A stretch of DNA of 60,994 nucleotides from Bacteroidales bacterium UBA1715. Its GTDB lineage: Bacteria; Bacteroidota; Bacteroidia; Bacteroidales; UBA1715. The stretch is taken from assembly GCA_002317135.1 (NCBI GenBank), contig DCIX01000005.1, positions 1-60,994 on the forward strand. Direction: 5' to 3'. Below are positions 43,098-49,854 of this stretch, one piece after another. The first letter of the stretch is position 1, and each line of letters opens with the position of its first letter. The position numbers and the translations under genes were made by a program. The notes below the pieces were generated by a model. The model saw only the letters and a program-made list of their open reading frames with translations, did not search any database and was not told the origin of the DNA.

Positions 43098-43123
43098 TAG
43101 AGACGCGATTCATCGCGTCTCTA
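43098..43123. repeat. REP-like palindrome, family 1, copy 3; probable bidirectional terminator
   Basis: TAGAGACGCGAT (43098-43109), TC, ATCGCGTCTCTA (43112-43123): a perfect 12-bp palindrome in the convergent gap between recJ and lpxK. Its last three bases are the complement of the lpxK stop codon (TAG). Confidence 0.8.
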
Positions 43124-44125
43124 CATATCACACACTATAAAATTCTCGAATTCTTCTGCTTGCCCAAACAAAATTTTAGGCATAATCGGCAAAACATATA
43201 GTTTGCTCTCTGGCAAAATTTCAGTCAATTTGTAGACATCTTTCTCGGTTGTTAGTATAACATACTGTTCCGACAACCGAAGCAGGGTTTCCGCATCACT
43301 TTCTGAATAGAAATAATGATCGGGATATACTTTTGTAATGAAATCAAATCCCTTTGATTGTAAATACTCAAATAACGGAGCTGGTTGGGCAATGCCAGTA
43401 ATGACACCTATTTTCTTATTTGCAAAAAATGAATTATCGACCTGTTGTTTTGTATGATAATCATAGATTACACCATATTCCATAGTGGAAAAATATACTG
43501 ACAAACGAGGCAAACGCTTTCTCCATAACTCGGATTCTTGTATCGAAAAGCCTGCTGGACACTTTGATACAATAACAACATCAGCACGAGAAACAGCATA
43601 TTTCCCTTCACGAAGGTAACCAACAGGAAAAACAAAATCGTTCCACAATGGTCTATTATAATCTATCAAAAGTATTTGCTTTGACGGACGAATATATCGA
43701 TGTTGAAAAGCGTCATCAAGAACAATAACATCCACATCGGGTATACGTTTTTGTAATTCCTGAACACCAGCAACTCGTTTTTCGCAAACAGCCACATGGA
43801 TTTCGGGAAAGCGTTTTTGAAGCAGATATGGTTCGTCTCCTAACTCTGCTACAGTCGTATTAGTATCTGCCAAAATAAAACCAGTGGTTTTTCTTTTATA
43901 ACCACGACTTAAAGCTGCTATATTCTTGCCTTGCAATAATTGAATTATATATTGCACATGAGGCGTTTTCCCCGTTCCTCCTACCGTAATATTTCCAACA
44001 GAAATAATAGGTACATCAAACGATGTTTGCGAAAGAATACCCCAGTCGAAACATTTATTACGTACAAATGTAAATAGCCAGTAACAGATTGAAAATGGGA
44101 ATAATATGTACTTAAGATATTTCAT
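43121..44125 (-). CDS. lpxK: LpxK, tetraacyldisaccharide 4'-kinase
   Basis: A 334-aa kinase that adds the 4'-phosphate to lipid A precursor at the inner membrane. The N-terminal helix (YILFPFSICYWLFTFVRN) anchors it, the P-loop is VGNITVGGTGKTPH near residues 42-55, ALSRGYKRKT follows, and VIVLDDAFQHRYI near 135 is the family metal/ATP motif. Length is normal (320-350). The ATG overlaps the sppA stop by one base, so the two are coupled. The stop codon lies in a REP-like palindrome. Confidence 0.96.
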   Translation of the reverse strand: MKYLKYILFPFSICYWLFTFVRNKCFDWGILSQTSFDVPIISVGNITVGGTGKTPHVQYIIQLLQGKNIAALSRGYKRKTTGFILADTNTTVAELGDEPYLLQKRFPEIHVAVCEKRVAGVQELQKRIPDVDVIVLDDAFQHRYIRPSKQILLIDYNRPLWNDFVFPVGYLREGKYAVSRADVVIVSKCPAGFSIQESELWRKRLPRLSVYFSTMEYGVIYDYHTKQQVDNSFFANKKIGVITGIAQPAPLFEYLQSKGFDFITKVYPDHYFYSESDAETLLRLSEQYVILTTEKDVYKLTEILPESKLYVLPIMPKILFGQAEEFENFIVCDM

Positions 44126-45879
44126 TATTGCAACATCAAATAATATGGCATTTGTGCATACACACCATTTTTCTTTGGTGCCAATCGAACCATTTCCGAC
44201 AAGCCCATTTCTTTAGCAAGTTTCTCCGTTATTGTTGCTTGCGAAGAAACATCCGACAACAAAACCTCGTACCACGAACGAACACTCGGATATGTTTGTA
44301 TACCATAAGATTCATTCTGTAAAAAGGCAGATTCTTCTGCTATTTGCAATGCGAGCGACAAATCTCCTAAAGTATCAACCAAACCGATAGACAAAGCATC
44401 TTTTCCACACCATACACGGCCTTGTGCAATCTCCTCTACGGCAGCAGTCGAAAGACCTCTACCATCAGCAACTCGTTGTTTGAATGTTATATATGTTTTA
44501 TCAATTGTTTTTTGTAACGCAGCAGCTTCAACAGGATCCAAATCTCGGGAAACAGTTCCCATATCAGAATGTTTATGAGTATTTACAGCATCAACGCCAA
44601 CCCCAATCTTTTGCAACAAACCTTCGGCAGTCATAGACATACCAAATACGCCAATTGATCCTGTCAAAGTTGTTGGAGATGCAACTATCTTGGTTGCCGG
44701 TGCAGCAATATAATATCCTCCCGAAGCGGCAAGGTCACCCATAGAAACAATCACAGGAATTTTCTCCGCTGTTAATGCAACTTCACGCCAAATTAGTTCC
44801 GATGCTAACGAAGATCCACCGCCAGAATTTATACGGAAAACCACAGCTTTTATAGAAGTATCTTTACGGATTTTTCTAAATATTGAGCAGTATGTCTCAC
44901 TTCCGATTGATGATTCATTTGATGTTCCCAAATCAATTGAACCTTGGGCAAGAACCAAAGCAATATTCTTGTCTTGTTTTACATTTTCGGTCAATAGTTT
45001 TTCGTTTTGCTCTGTCACATATCGTTGTATTGATACTTGATTCAAACTATCTGTTTCAGAAAGATTTAGACGACTTTTTACCGATGTCCAAAATTCGTCA
45101 ACATGTTGGATTTTATCTATAAATCCACGAGAAAGCAATTCTTCTGGCGTACAAATTAACACACTGTCTGCCAATTCATTGACATCCTTTACTAGAACTG
45201 GACGTGCCTGTGCCACCTTAGATTCATATTCCTTCCAAACATTGTCGATATACACCTGTTTCTGATAACGGTTTTCTTCGCTCATTTTGTTTTGCGTAAC
45301 CGACTCAACATAACTTTTATATTTTCCACAACGAAGTACAATTGGTTTAAGACCAACCTTCTCCAACAAGTCCTTATAATGTATTGATTGTGAAGAAATA
45401 CCGTGGAATTCAGCAACACCTTCGCCATTCATAGAAATTTCGTCGGCAATAGTTGAAAGCAAATATGATTTTTGACTCAACATTGAGTAATAACCAACTA
45501 CAAATTTTCCTGAATTCTTAAATTCCTTCAATGCTTCGGCAAGTTCAATAACTGTTGTGTAGCCAGCATCTAAAATAGCATCTTGCAAAACAATTCCTTG
45601 AATCCTATCATCTTGTGCTGCAATATGTAAGCAATGGATTACATCGTATAAACCAATTTGCGAATCTGTACCATACTGCGAAACAACACCTGGCATTTCC
45701 GCTGTTGTACATTCGCCAACGGACACCACATTCTTAAATACAAGGACATTCTTATCGGCATATTTCGGCGTTGTATCGGCTGAACTTGCCACAATAACAA
45801 GCAAAATAACAACAATCAGCACCAATGCAAGCACAGCACCAAACAACGACGCAAAAAGTATCTTAAAAAACTGTTTCAT
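44125..45879 (-). CDS. sppA: SppA, signal peptide peptidase (67K type)
   Basis: 584 aa from ATG 45879; a GTG two codons upstream is less likely. One N-terminal membrane helix (FGAVLALVLIVVILLVIVAS) is followed by two tandem peptidase S49 domains. The catalytic Lys is in CGKYKSYVES (near residue 185) and the Ser in MGDLAASGGYYIAA (near 382), with TLTGSIGVFG after it. SppA degrades leftover signal peptides and some membrane proteins in the periplasmic face of the inner membrane; a cell exporting many large secreted proteins would use it. A full promoter lies just upstream on the minus strand, partly inside folK. First gene of the sppA-lpxK operon. Confidence 0.95.
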   Translation of the reverse strand: MKQFFKILFASLFGAVLALVLIVVILLVIVASSADTTPKYADKNVLVFKNVVSVGECTTAEMPGVVSQYGTDSQIGLYDVIHCLHIAAQDDRIQGIVLQDAILDAGYTTVIELAEALKEFKNSGKFVVGYYSMLSQKSYLLSTIADEISMNGEGVAEFHGISSQSIHYKDLLEKVGLKPIVLRCGKYKSYVESVTQNKMSEENRYQKQVYIDNVWKEYESKVAQARPVLVKDVNELADSVLICTPEELLSRGFIDKIQHVDEFWTSVKSRLNLSETDSLNQVSIQRYVTEQNEKLLTENVKQDKNIALVLAQGSIDLGTSNESSIGSETYCSIFRKIRKDTSIKAVVFRINSGGGSSLASELIWREVALTAEKIPVIVSMGDLAASGGYYIAAPATKIVASPTTLTGSIGVFGMSMTAEGLLQKIGVGVDAVNTHKHSDMGTVSRDLDPVEAAALQKTIDKTYITFKQRVADGRGLSTAAVEEIAQGRVWCGKDALSIGLVDTLGDLSLALQIAEESAFLQNESYGIQTYPSVRSWYEVLLSDVSSQATITEKLAKEMGLSEMVRLAPKKNGVYAQMPYYLMLQ

Positions 45880-45893
45880 ACACACGATTTATT

Positions 45894-45901
45894 TATATTT
45901 G
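45894..45901 (+). promoter_or_regulatory. Possible -7 element for folK
   Basis: TATATTTG fits TAnnTTTG; no TTG at the proper distance. It lies between the sppA start codon and the sppA -7 element, on the other strand. Confidence 0.4.
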
Positions 45902-45910
45902 GAAACAATA

Positions 45911-45940
45911 CAAATGTAAACTTTCTATTTAATGGGACAA
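45911..45940 (-). promoter_or_regulatory. Promoter of sppA-lpxK, overlapping the folK start
   Basis: On the minus strand TTG at 45940-45938, 19-bp spacer, TACATTTG at 45918-45911. Transcription would start near 45906, about 26 nt before ATG 45879. The TTG box is within the first codons of folK (ATG 45932). Confidence 0.72.
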
Positions 45941-46426
45941 AAAAACTTAGTTGTCATTTTGCTTGGTGCAAATTTGGGAGACAAAAAACAAACATTTCTC
46001 ACCGTTGAAGAACTACTCAACCAACACATAGGCGATTGTGTAAACAAATCTTCGATTTACAGCAGTCAGGCATGGGGATTTGAGTCTCCGCAAGAGTTTT
46101 ACAATCAAGTACTTGTGTACGAAACAGAATTTTCCGCACACGAGACATTACTCCGCTGTCAAGCAATTGAAAACAAATGTGGACGAGTACGACACGAAAA
46201 TGCCGGCTACGAAGACCGAACAATTGATATAGACATTCTCTATTTCAACAACGACATAATTGATAGCGACGACCTTGTTGTTCCACATCCATTACTACAC
46301 AAACGCAGATTTACAATGGAACCATTGTGCGAAGTTTTGCCCAACTATGTACACCCGATTTTACTACAAACAAACGAAAAACTATTACAGACTTGTTTAG
46401 ACCCGAACGAAGTACACAAAATTTAG
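45932..46426 (+). CDS. folK: FolK, hydroxymethyldihydropterin pyrophosphokinase
   Basis: A 164-aa enzyme that transfers pyrophosphate from ATP to 6-hydroxymethyl-7,8-dihydropterin in folate synthesis. LLGANLGDKKQTF at the N-terminus, SSIYSSQAWGFESPQEFYNQ near 40-60, and the catalytic block YEDRTIDIDILYFN (about 90-103) with VVPHPLLHKRRF after it define HPPK; the Asp pair in DID binds the two magnesium ions. Length is typical (about 160). No other folate gene is near. It converges on the response regulator gene with no bases between the stops. Confidence 0.96.
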   Translation: MGQKNLVVILLGANLGDKKQTFLTVEELLNQHIGDCVNKSSIYSSQAWGFESPQEFYNQVLVYETEFSAHETLLRCQAIENKCGRVRHENAGYEDRTIDIDILYFNNDIIDSDDLVVPHPLLHKRRFTMEPLCEVLPNYVHPILLQTNEKLLQTCLDPNEVHKI

Positions 46427-47068
46427 TTAGACCTCGAAGATGCCATTTTTTATGGCATAAACGACTAATCCAGCCGTATTTTTCGCTTCAGTTTTCAGCA
46501 AAAGATTTTCCCTGTGCTTATCGACAGTACGCTTACTAATAAACAACACATCGGCAATTTCTTGATTTGAAAGACCTTTGCAAATGTTATATAAAACCTC
46601 AACTTCACGGTCGGTTAAATCAATTGTCGGACTTTCAACTTTCTTGGACATATTTGCCATAATTCTGTCCAAGATTTCCTGAGAAAAATAGTTATCGCCT
46701 TCGTACACATCCAAGATAGCCTTTTGAACATCTTCGAACTGCGAATTTTTCAAAAGAAAACCACGCACGCCTACATCAATCATCTTTGAGTAATACTCTT
46801 CCTCTGCATACATTGACAACGCGATAATTTTTAGATTCGGATATTTCATCAATGCCAATTTCGAAGCTGTAATTCCATCAATTTCAGGCATTTGAATATC
46901 CATTAGTACAACATCAGGAACATTCGTATTGAGTTTTTCCAAGAAAATTTTTCCATTTTCAGACTCTTCTATGTTAGCAATAAAATCGCAATTTGAAAGC
47001 AAAAACTTCAAACCTTCACGAAATAACGAATGATCGTCAACTAAATGTATGTGTAATTTTTCTTTCAT
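46427..47068 (-). CDS. NarL/FixJ family response regulator
   Basis: A 213-aa two-domain regulator. The receiver domain has the acidic pair Asp11-Asp12 (HLVDDHSLF), phospho-acceptor Asp57 (VVLMDIQMPEIDG) and Lys in FLLKNS near residue 107. The LuxR-type helix-turn-helix spans about 150-210 (LTDREVEVLYNICKGLSNQE, IADVLFISKRTVDKHRENLL). Its ATG overlaps the histidine kinase stop by 4 bp, so the pair is cotranscribed and very likely cognate. Target genes cannot be inferred; the nearby divergent small membrane protein and SagB-type genes are candidates by position only. Confidence 0.94.
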   Translation of the reverse strand: MKEKLHIHLVDDHSLFREGLKFLLSNCDFIANIEESENGKIFLEKLNTNVPDVVLMDIQMPEIDGITASKLALMKYPNLKIIALSMYAEEEYYSKMIDVGVRGFLLKNSQFEDVQKAILDVYEGDNYFSQEILDRIMANMSKKVESPTIDLTDREVEVLYNICKGLSNQEIADVLFISKRTVDKHRENLLLKTEAKNTAGLVVYAIKNGIFEV

Positions 47069-48012
47069 ATTGGAACATGTATAGAAACCTTTACTCCTTT
47101 ATTTACCGCACTAACAACCTGAATAACACCATTTATTGATTTTACCCTCGATTCCATATTCGACAATCCCATTCCACGGTATGTAACTTCTTCAACGGAA
47201 AATCCGTGTCCATCATCGGTATAAACTAACGAAAGTTCCGCCTCGGTGCTTTCCAAAGCAATTGTGATATGTTGTGCATCAGCATGTTTTAATGTATTTG
47301 TAATCAACTCACACACAACACGATACATAACCGTTTCGATAGTGAAATCATATCGTTTTTGGAATAATTTCGAAGAATAATCCACCGTAATCGGTTGCTT
47401 AATCATTACCGTATCAAGAAAGGATTTTATTGCACGCTCAAGACCGAAATTCGACAGAATATGCGGGCTTAGTTTATTCGAAATCTCCTTTACTGTAATC
47501 ACTGCCTCGTCAATTGCAAAATTTGTTTTAAGCATAATTTGCTTGTCAATTTCACTACTCCTATCCTTACTCATTGCCGAAAAAGCCATTTTTATAGAAG
47601 ACAAAATCGGTCCCAAACCATCGTGCAATTCCTTGGCAAACGTCTGACGTTCACGCTCTTCGGTTTTTACAATTGCAGAGAATATTTTGCTTTCGTTTTC
47701 GCGAACCAAGGTTTCCATTTTCTCCATATAGTTGAACAACTTCTTTATGTAGATTGTTCCAACAAAAATTAAGAAAGAAATTAAAACCGAAAACCAGTTG
47801 CTCAAGAAAGAGATTTCAGGATCAAATTTTCCATCTAATTGCGATAAGTAATACAAGTCATAAATACGTTGCATAGCTATACAGGCGAATGCAATCGACA
47901 ACAAAATCCACGCAACATTGTAGCGTGTTTTCTTTATCAAACTGACTGCCAAAACCGATGCAATTATCTGAAAAGCAACGGATAACGATAACGCAATGAA
48001 GATAAAAAGCAT
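47065..48012 (-). CDS. Sensor histidine kinase (HisKA_3/NarX type)
   Basis: 315 aa from ATG 48012, chosen because a -7 box (TACCTTTG, minus strand, 48036-48029) and an AGGA just before this ATG lie downstream of the longer start at 48051 (328 aa). About three membrane helices in the first 90 residues, with very short loops, make a membrane sensor with no large periplasmic domain; then comes a coiled segment and the phospho-acceptor motif RQTFAKELHDGLGPILSS (near residue 127), and an HATPase domain with CELITNTLKHADAQ (N box) and VYTDDGHGFSVEE (G1), GMGLSNMESRV (G2). The signal sensed is unknown. Coupled to the response regulator gene. Confidence 0.92.
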   Translation of the reverse strand: MLFIFIALSLSVAFQIIASVLAVSLIKKTRYNVAWILLSIAFACIAMQRIYDLYYLSQLDGKFDPEISFLSNWFSVLISFLIFVGTIYIKKLFNYMEKMETLVRENESKIFSAIVKTEERERQTFAKELHDGLGPILSSIKMAFSAMSKDRSSEIDKQIMLKTNFAIDEAVITVKEISNKLSPHILSNFGLERAIKSFLDTVMIKQPITVDYSSKLFQKRYDFTIETVMYRVVCELITNTLKHADAQHITIALESTEAELSLVYTDDGHGFSVEEVTYRGMGLSNMESRVKSINGVIQVVSAVNKGVKVSIHVPI

Positions 48013-48028
48013 TGTCCTTATTTTGACA

Positions 48029-48036
48029 CAAAGGTA
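48029..48036 (-). promoter_or_regulatory. -7 promoter element of the two-component operon
   Basis: TACCTTTG on the minus strand; the start of transcription would be near 48024, before ATG 48012 and after the alternative ATG 48051. No TTG at the usual spacing. Confidence 0.5.
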
Positions 48037-48078
48037 TTTATATTTTTTCATACATTTGCTATACTAAAATTATAGAAG

Positions 48079-48291
48079 ATGGTACGAGTACTTGTAATTA
48101 CTATTTGTGTTGTTTTGGATGTATGGCTATTACACCAAATTTGGGTTGAAGAAAAACACCTTAGAACAAAGTCAGAGAAACTACTTTGGACTATAGGCAT
48201 ATTGTTGACGCACGCAATTGCATCGGCCGTTTATATTTTTCTTGACACGACCAAAGACAACAATAACGAGAATACAGAAAACAACCTATAA
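48079..48291 (+). CDS. Small membrane protein, PLDc_N-like
   Basis: A 70-aa protein with two predicted membrane helices (VLVITICVVLDVWLLHQIW and LLWTIGILLTHAIASAVYIF) and a hydrophilic Asn/Glu-rich tail. The S-E-K-L-L-W start of the second helix and Y-I-F-L at its end resemble the PLDc_N (phospholipase D N-terminal) small domain found alone in many bacteria. Function unknown. It is divergent from the histidine kinase gene (67 bp between starts) and followed 24 bp later by the SagB-type gene. Confidence 0.75.
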   Translation: MVRVLVITICVVLDVWLLHQIWVEEKHLRTKSEKLLWTIGILLTHAIASAVYIFLDTTKDNNNENTENNL

Positions 48292-48315
48292 TTTACTAGT
48301 AATCAAAAAACTATT

Positions 48316-48897
48316 ATGACAAACGGAGCCAAAACCATACAATTACCACAGCCACAAAAAGACAGTGGAAAGTCAATTTCCTATTGTTTACAAAACAGAA
48401 CATCCACAAAAGAATTTGACAACACAAAAACATTGAGCGAGCAACAAATTGCAAATATATTGTGGGCAGCATACGGATTTAACCGTGCAGACAAACGTAC
48501 AGCCCCATCGGCAATGAACTGCCAGGAATTTACAATGTATGTGTTTTTACCAGAAGGAATCTATCGCTGGAACGACACACAAAATGAACTTGTACTCATA
48601 GAGGAAGGAGACTTGCGCTACCTTACCGGCGGCCAAGACTATGTTGCCGATGCAGCAATGAATATTGTATACGTTGCCGACTACGCAAAAATGGAAAGTA
48701 TAGCCAAAGAAAGTCAAGTAGCGATGGCATACGCCGACTGCGGACTAATTGCCCAGAATGTCTATTTGTATTGTGCCTCAGAAAATTTAGGATGTGTAAT
48801 TCGTGGATATATTGATAGACCTACGGTAGAAAAACGATTGAATTTACATACAAGTTCAAAAGTTATTTTATCACAAACAATAGGTTTCAAGAAATAA
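48316..48897 (+). CDS. SagB-type nitroreductase family protein
   Basis: A 193-aa flavoprotein of the SagB/ThcOx nitroreductase branch. TIQLPQPQKDSGKSI then LQNRTSTKEFDNTKTLSEQQ (about 8-45) is the SagB-like start with the FMN-binding R-x-S/T-x-R pattern altered to NRTSTKEF. NILWAAYGFNRADKRTAPSA (about 50-69) and CASENLGCVIRGYIDRP (about 150-166) match the family. In RiPP clusters SagB oxidises azolines, but no YcaO (SagCD) or precursor peptide is here, so this is one of the many stand-alone members whose substrate is unknown. It follows the small membrane protein gene. Confidence 0.9.
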   Translation: MTNGAKTIQLPQPQKDSGKSISYCLQNRTSTKEFDNTKTLSEQQIANILWAAYGFNRADKRTAPSAMNCQEFTMYVFLPEGIYRWNDTQNELVLIEEGDLRYLTGGQDYVADAAMNIVYVADYAKMESIAKESQVAMAYADCGLIAQNVYLYCASENLGCVIRGYIDRPTVEKRLNLHTSSKVILSQTIGFKK

Positions 48898-48994
48898 CCA
48901 ATTGATAACATAAATGGCGGCTATCGATTCCATTTACATACTAAAACGAAAATAATCCCCGTTATACAATCATAAACATTTAAAAATTAGTACT

Positions 48995-49393
48995 ATGAAC
49001 GTAAAAAGTTTTCTAATCGGTGCAGCAGTTGCGATAGTAAGTGCCGCTTTAGGTGTGATTCTATGTTGCACACTATGTTGTAAGAAATGTGATAAGCCTA
49101 TGCAATCTTGTCCACAAGGACAACAATGCCAACGACCTGAAGGTCCACGCGGCGATTTCAAAGGCGACAAATTCCACATTACAAAAATGGCCGATCAACT
49201 TAATCTAACAGATGAGCAGAAACAACAAGTGAAAGCTATTCATAAAGCTACAAAAGATGCTATACGAGTTGCAAGAGAAAACGCAGACACACAATTCGAA
49301 GCATTATTGACAAACGATCAAAAAGCAGAACTTGCAAAAATTAAGGCTGCAACAAAATGTGACAAGAAGAAAATCGATCGCGACGACGATTAA
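48995..49393 (+). CDS. Cys-rich membrane-anchored Spy/CpxP-like protein
   Basis: A 132-aa protein. One N-terminal helix (FLIGAAVAIVSAALGVIL) runs into seven cysteines within residues 24-45 (CCTLCCKKC, then Cys39 and Cys45). The C-terminal half is helical and Lys-rich with the Spy/CpxP-like LTxxQ theme, QLNLTDEQKQQVKAIHKATK and LLTNDQKAELAKIKAATKCD. Spy-type proteins are periplasmic chaperones or stress sensors; here the protein seems tethered. The cysteine cluster suggests metal binding or membrane attachment by acylation, neither proven. No SD site or promoter was recognised in the 97-bp gap before it. A strong terminator follows. Confidence 0.8.
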   Translation: MNVKSFLIGAAVAIVSAALGVILCCTLCCKKCDKPMQSCPQGQQCQRPEGPRGDFKGDKFHITKMADQLNLTDEQKQQVKAIHKATKDAIRVARENADTQFEALLTNDQKAELAKIKAATKCDKKKIDRDDD

Positions 49394-49413
49394 TCATTTT
49401 TGAATAGAAATAC

Positions 49414-49446
49414 AAAAGCCGTTCTGTTACTCAGAACGGCTTTTTT
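49414..49446 (+). terminator. Intrinsic terminator after the Spy-like gene
   Basis: AAAAGCCGTTCTG (49414-49426), loop TTACT, CAGAACGGCTTTT (49432-49444), T run to 49446. Confidence 0.92.
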
Positions 49447-49469
49447 AATGACTTCACATAATTCATGTT

Positions 49470-49498
49470 CTACCAAGCGAGTATACCTAACGGCATAC
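49470..49498. repeat. REP-like element, family 2, copy B
   Basis: CTACCAA (49470-49476), four bases, then hairpin GTATACC / TAAC loop / GGCATAC (49481-49498) with one A/C mismatch. It shares CTACCAA-N9-CCTAACGG with copy A at 49698-49725, while the outer stem bases differ and remain paired. Immediately past the detached T9SS domain stop. Confidence 0.65.
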
Positions 49499-49500
49499 GG

Positions 49501-49737
49501 TTATTCTTTTACAAAAGTTTGACTTTGATTGTTATTTACAATTACCGTATAAACTCCATTCTTTAAAAGAGACATATTTACACTTGCTGTTTCACCACAT
49601 TCTGTTTGCAAGACTTTTCTGCCTTGCGTATCGATAATTTGGATTGAATTGGATGCTGTTGGGAAACTAAAATACAAATGAACTCTACCCCCTATTACTA
49701 CCAACACAATGCTCCTAACGGAGCAGATTTCCTCGCT
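49501..49737 (-). pseudogene. Detached T9SS type A sorting domain (relic of a secreted protein gene)
   Basis: The minus-strand frame, open from after TGA (49740-49738) to a stop at 49501, encodes about 78 residues. The last 65 form a nearly complete type A sorting domain: VIGGRVHLYFSFPTASNSIQ, then IIDTQGRKVLQTECGE, NMSLLKNGVYTVIV and a closing QTFVKE. There is no signal peptide and no cargo domain; the only start is GTG 49707. The first codons run through the repeat at 49698-49725. The simplest view is the 3' end of a lost adhesin or enzyme gene, cut by the repeat. Without an exported body it could not be T9SS cargo. Confidence 0.75.
49698..49725. repeat. REP-like element, family 2, copy A
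   Basis: CTACCAA (49698-49704), five bases, then perfect hairpin TGCTCC / TAAC / GGAGCA (49710-49725). Pair of copy B at 49470-49498 in the same orientation. Confidence 0.65.
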
Positions 49738-49761
49738 TCATTACAAATGGCTAAACACATA

Positions 49762-49802
49762 AAACAAAATGGCGAGAGGTAAAACCTCTCGCCATTTTGT
49801 TT
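49762..49802. terminator. Strong bidirectional terminator below the 3710-aa adhesin
   Basis: A perfect 19-bp stem: AAACAAAATGGCGAGAGGT (49762-49780), loop AAA, and its complement at 49784-49802. T-rich on both strands; 52 bp past the adhesin stop. Confidence 0.9.
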
Positions 49803-49810
49803 ATTCAATT

Positions 49811-49831
49811 GGAGCGTATGCGAACGCCTCT
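49811..49831. repeat. Possible decayed REP-like palindrome, family 1, copy 4
   Basis: On the minus strand AGAGGCGTTC (shared exactly with copy 2 at 21042-21069) followed by GCATACGCTCC, giving a weak stem GGCGT/ACGCT. It is 24 bp past the stop of the giant adhesin, as copy 2 is for its adhesin. Confidence 0.45.
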
Positions 49832-49854
49832 TGATTGTATAACATTTATGACAA

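Noticed and set aside
48316..48897. RiPP (thiazole/oxazole-modified peptide) cluster suggested by the SagB-type gene
   Set aside because: No YcaO cyclodehydratase, precursor peptide or transporter nearby; the Cys-rich 132-aa protein is a membrane Spy-like protein, not a precursor peptide.
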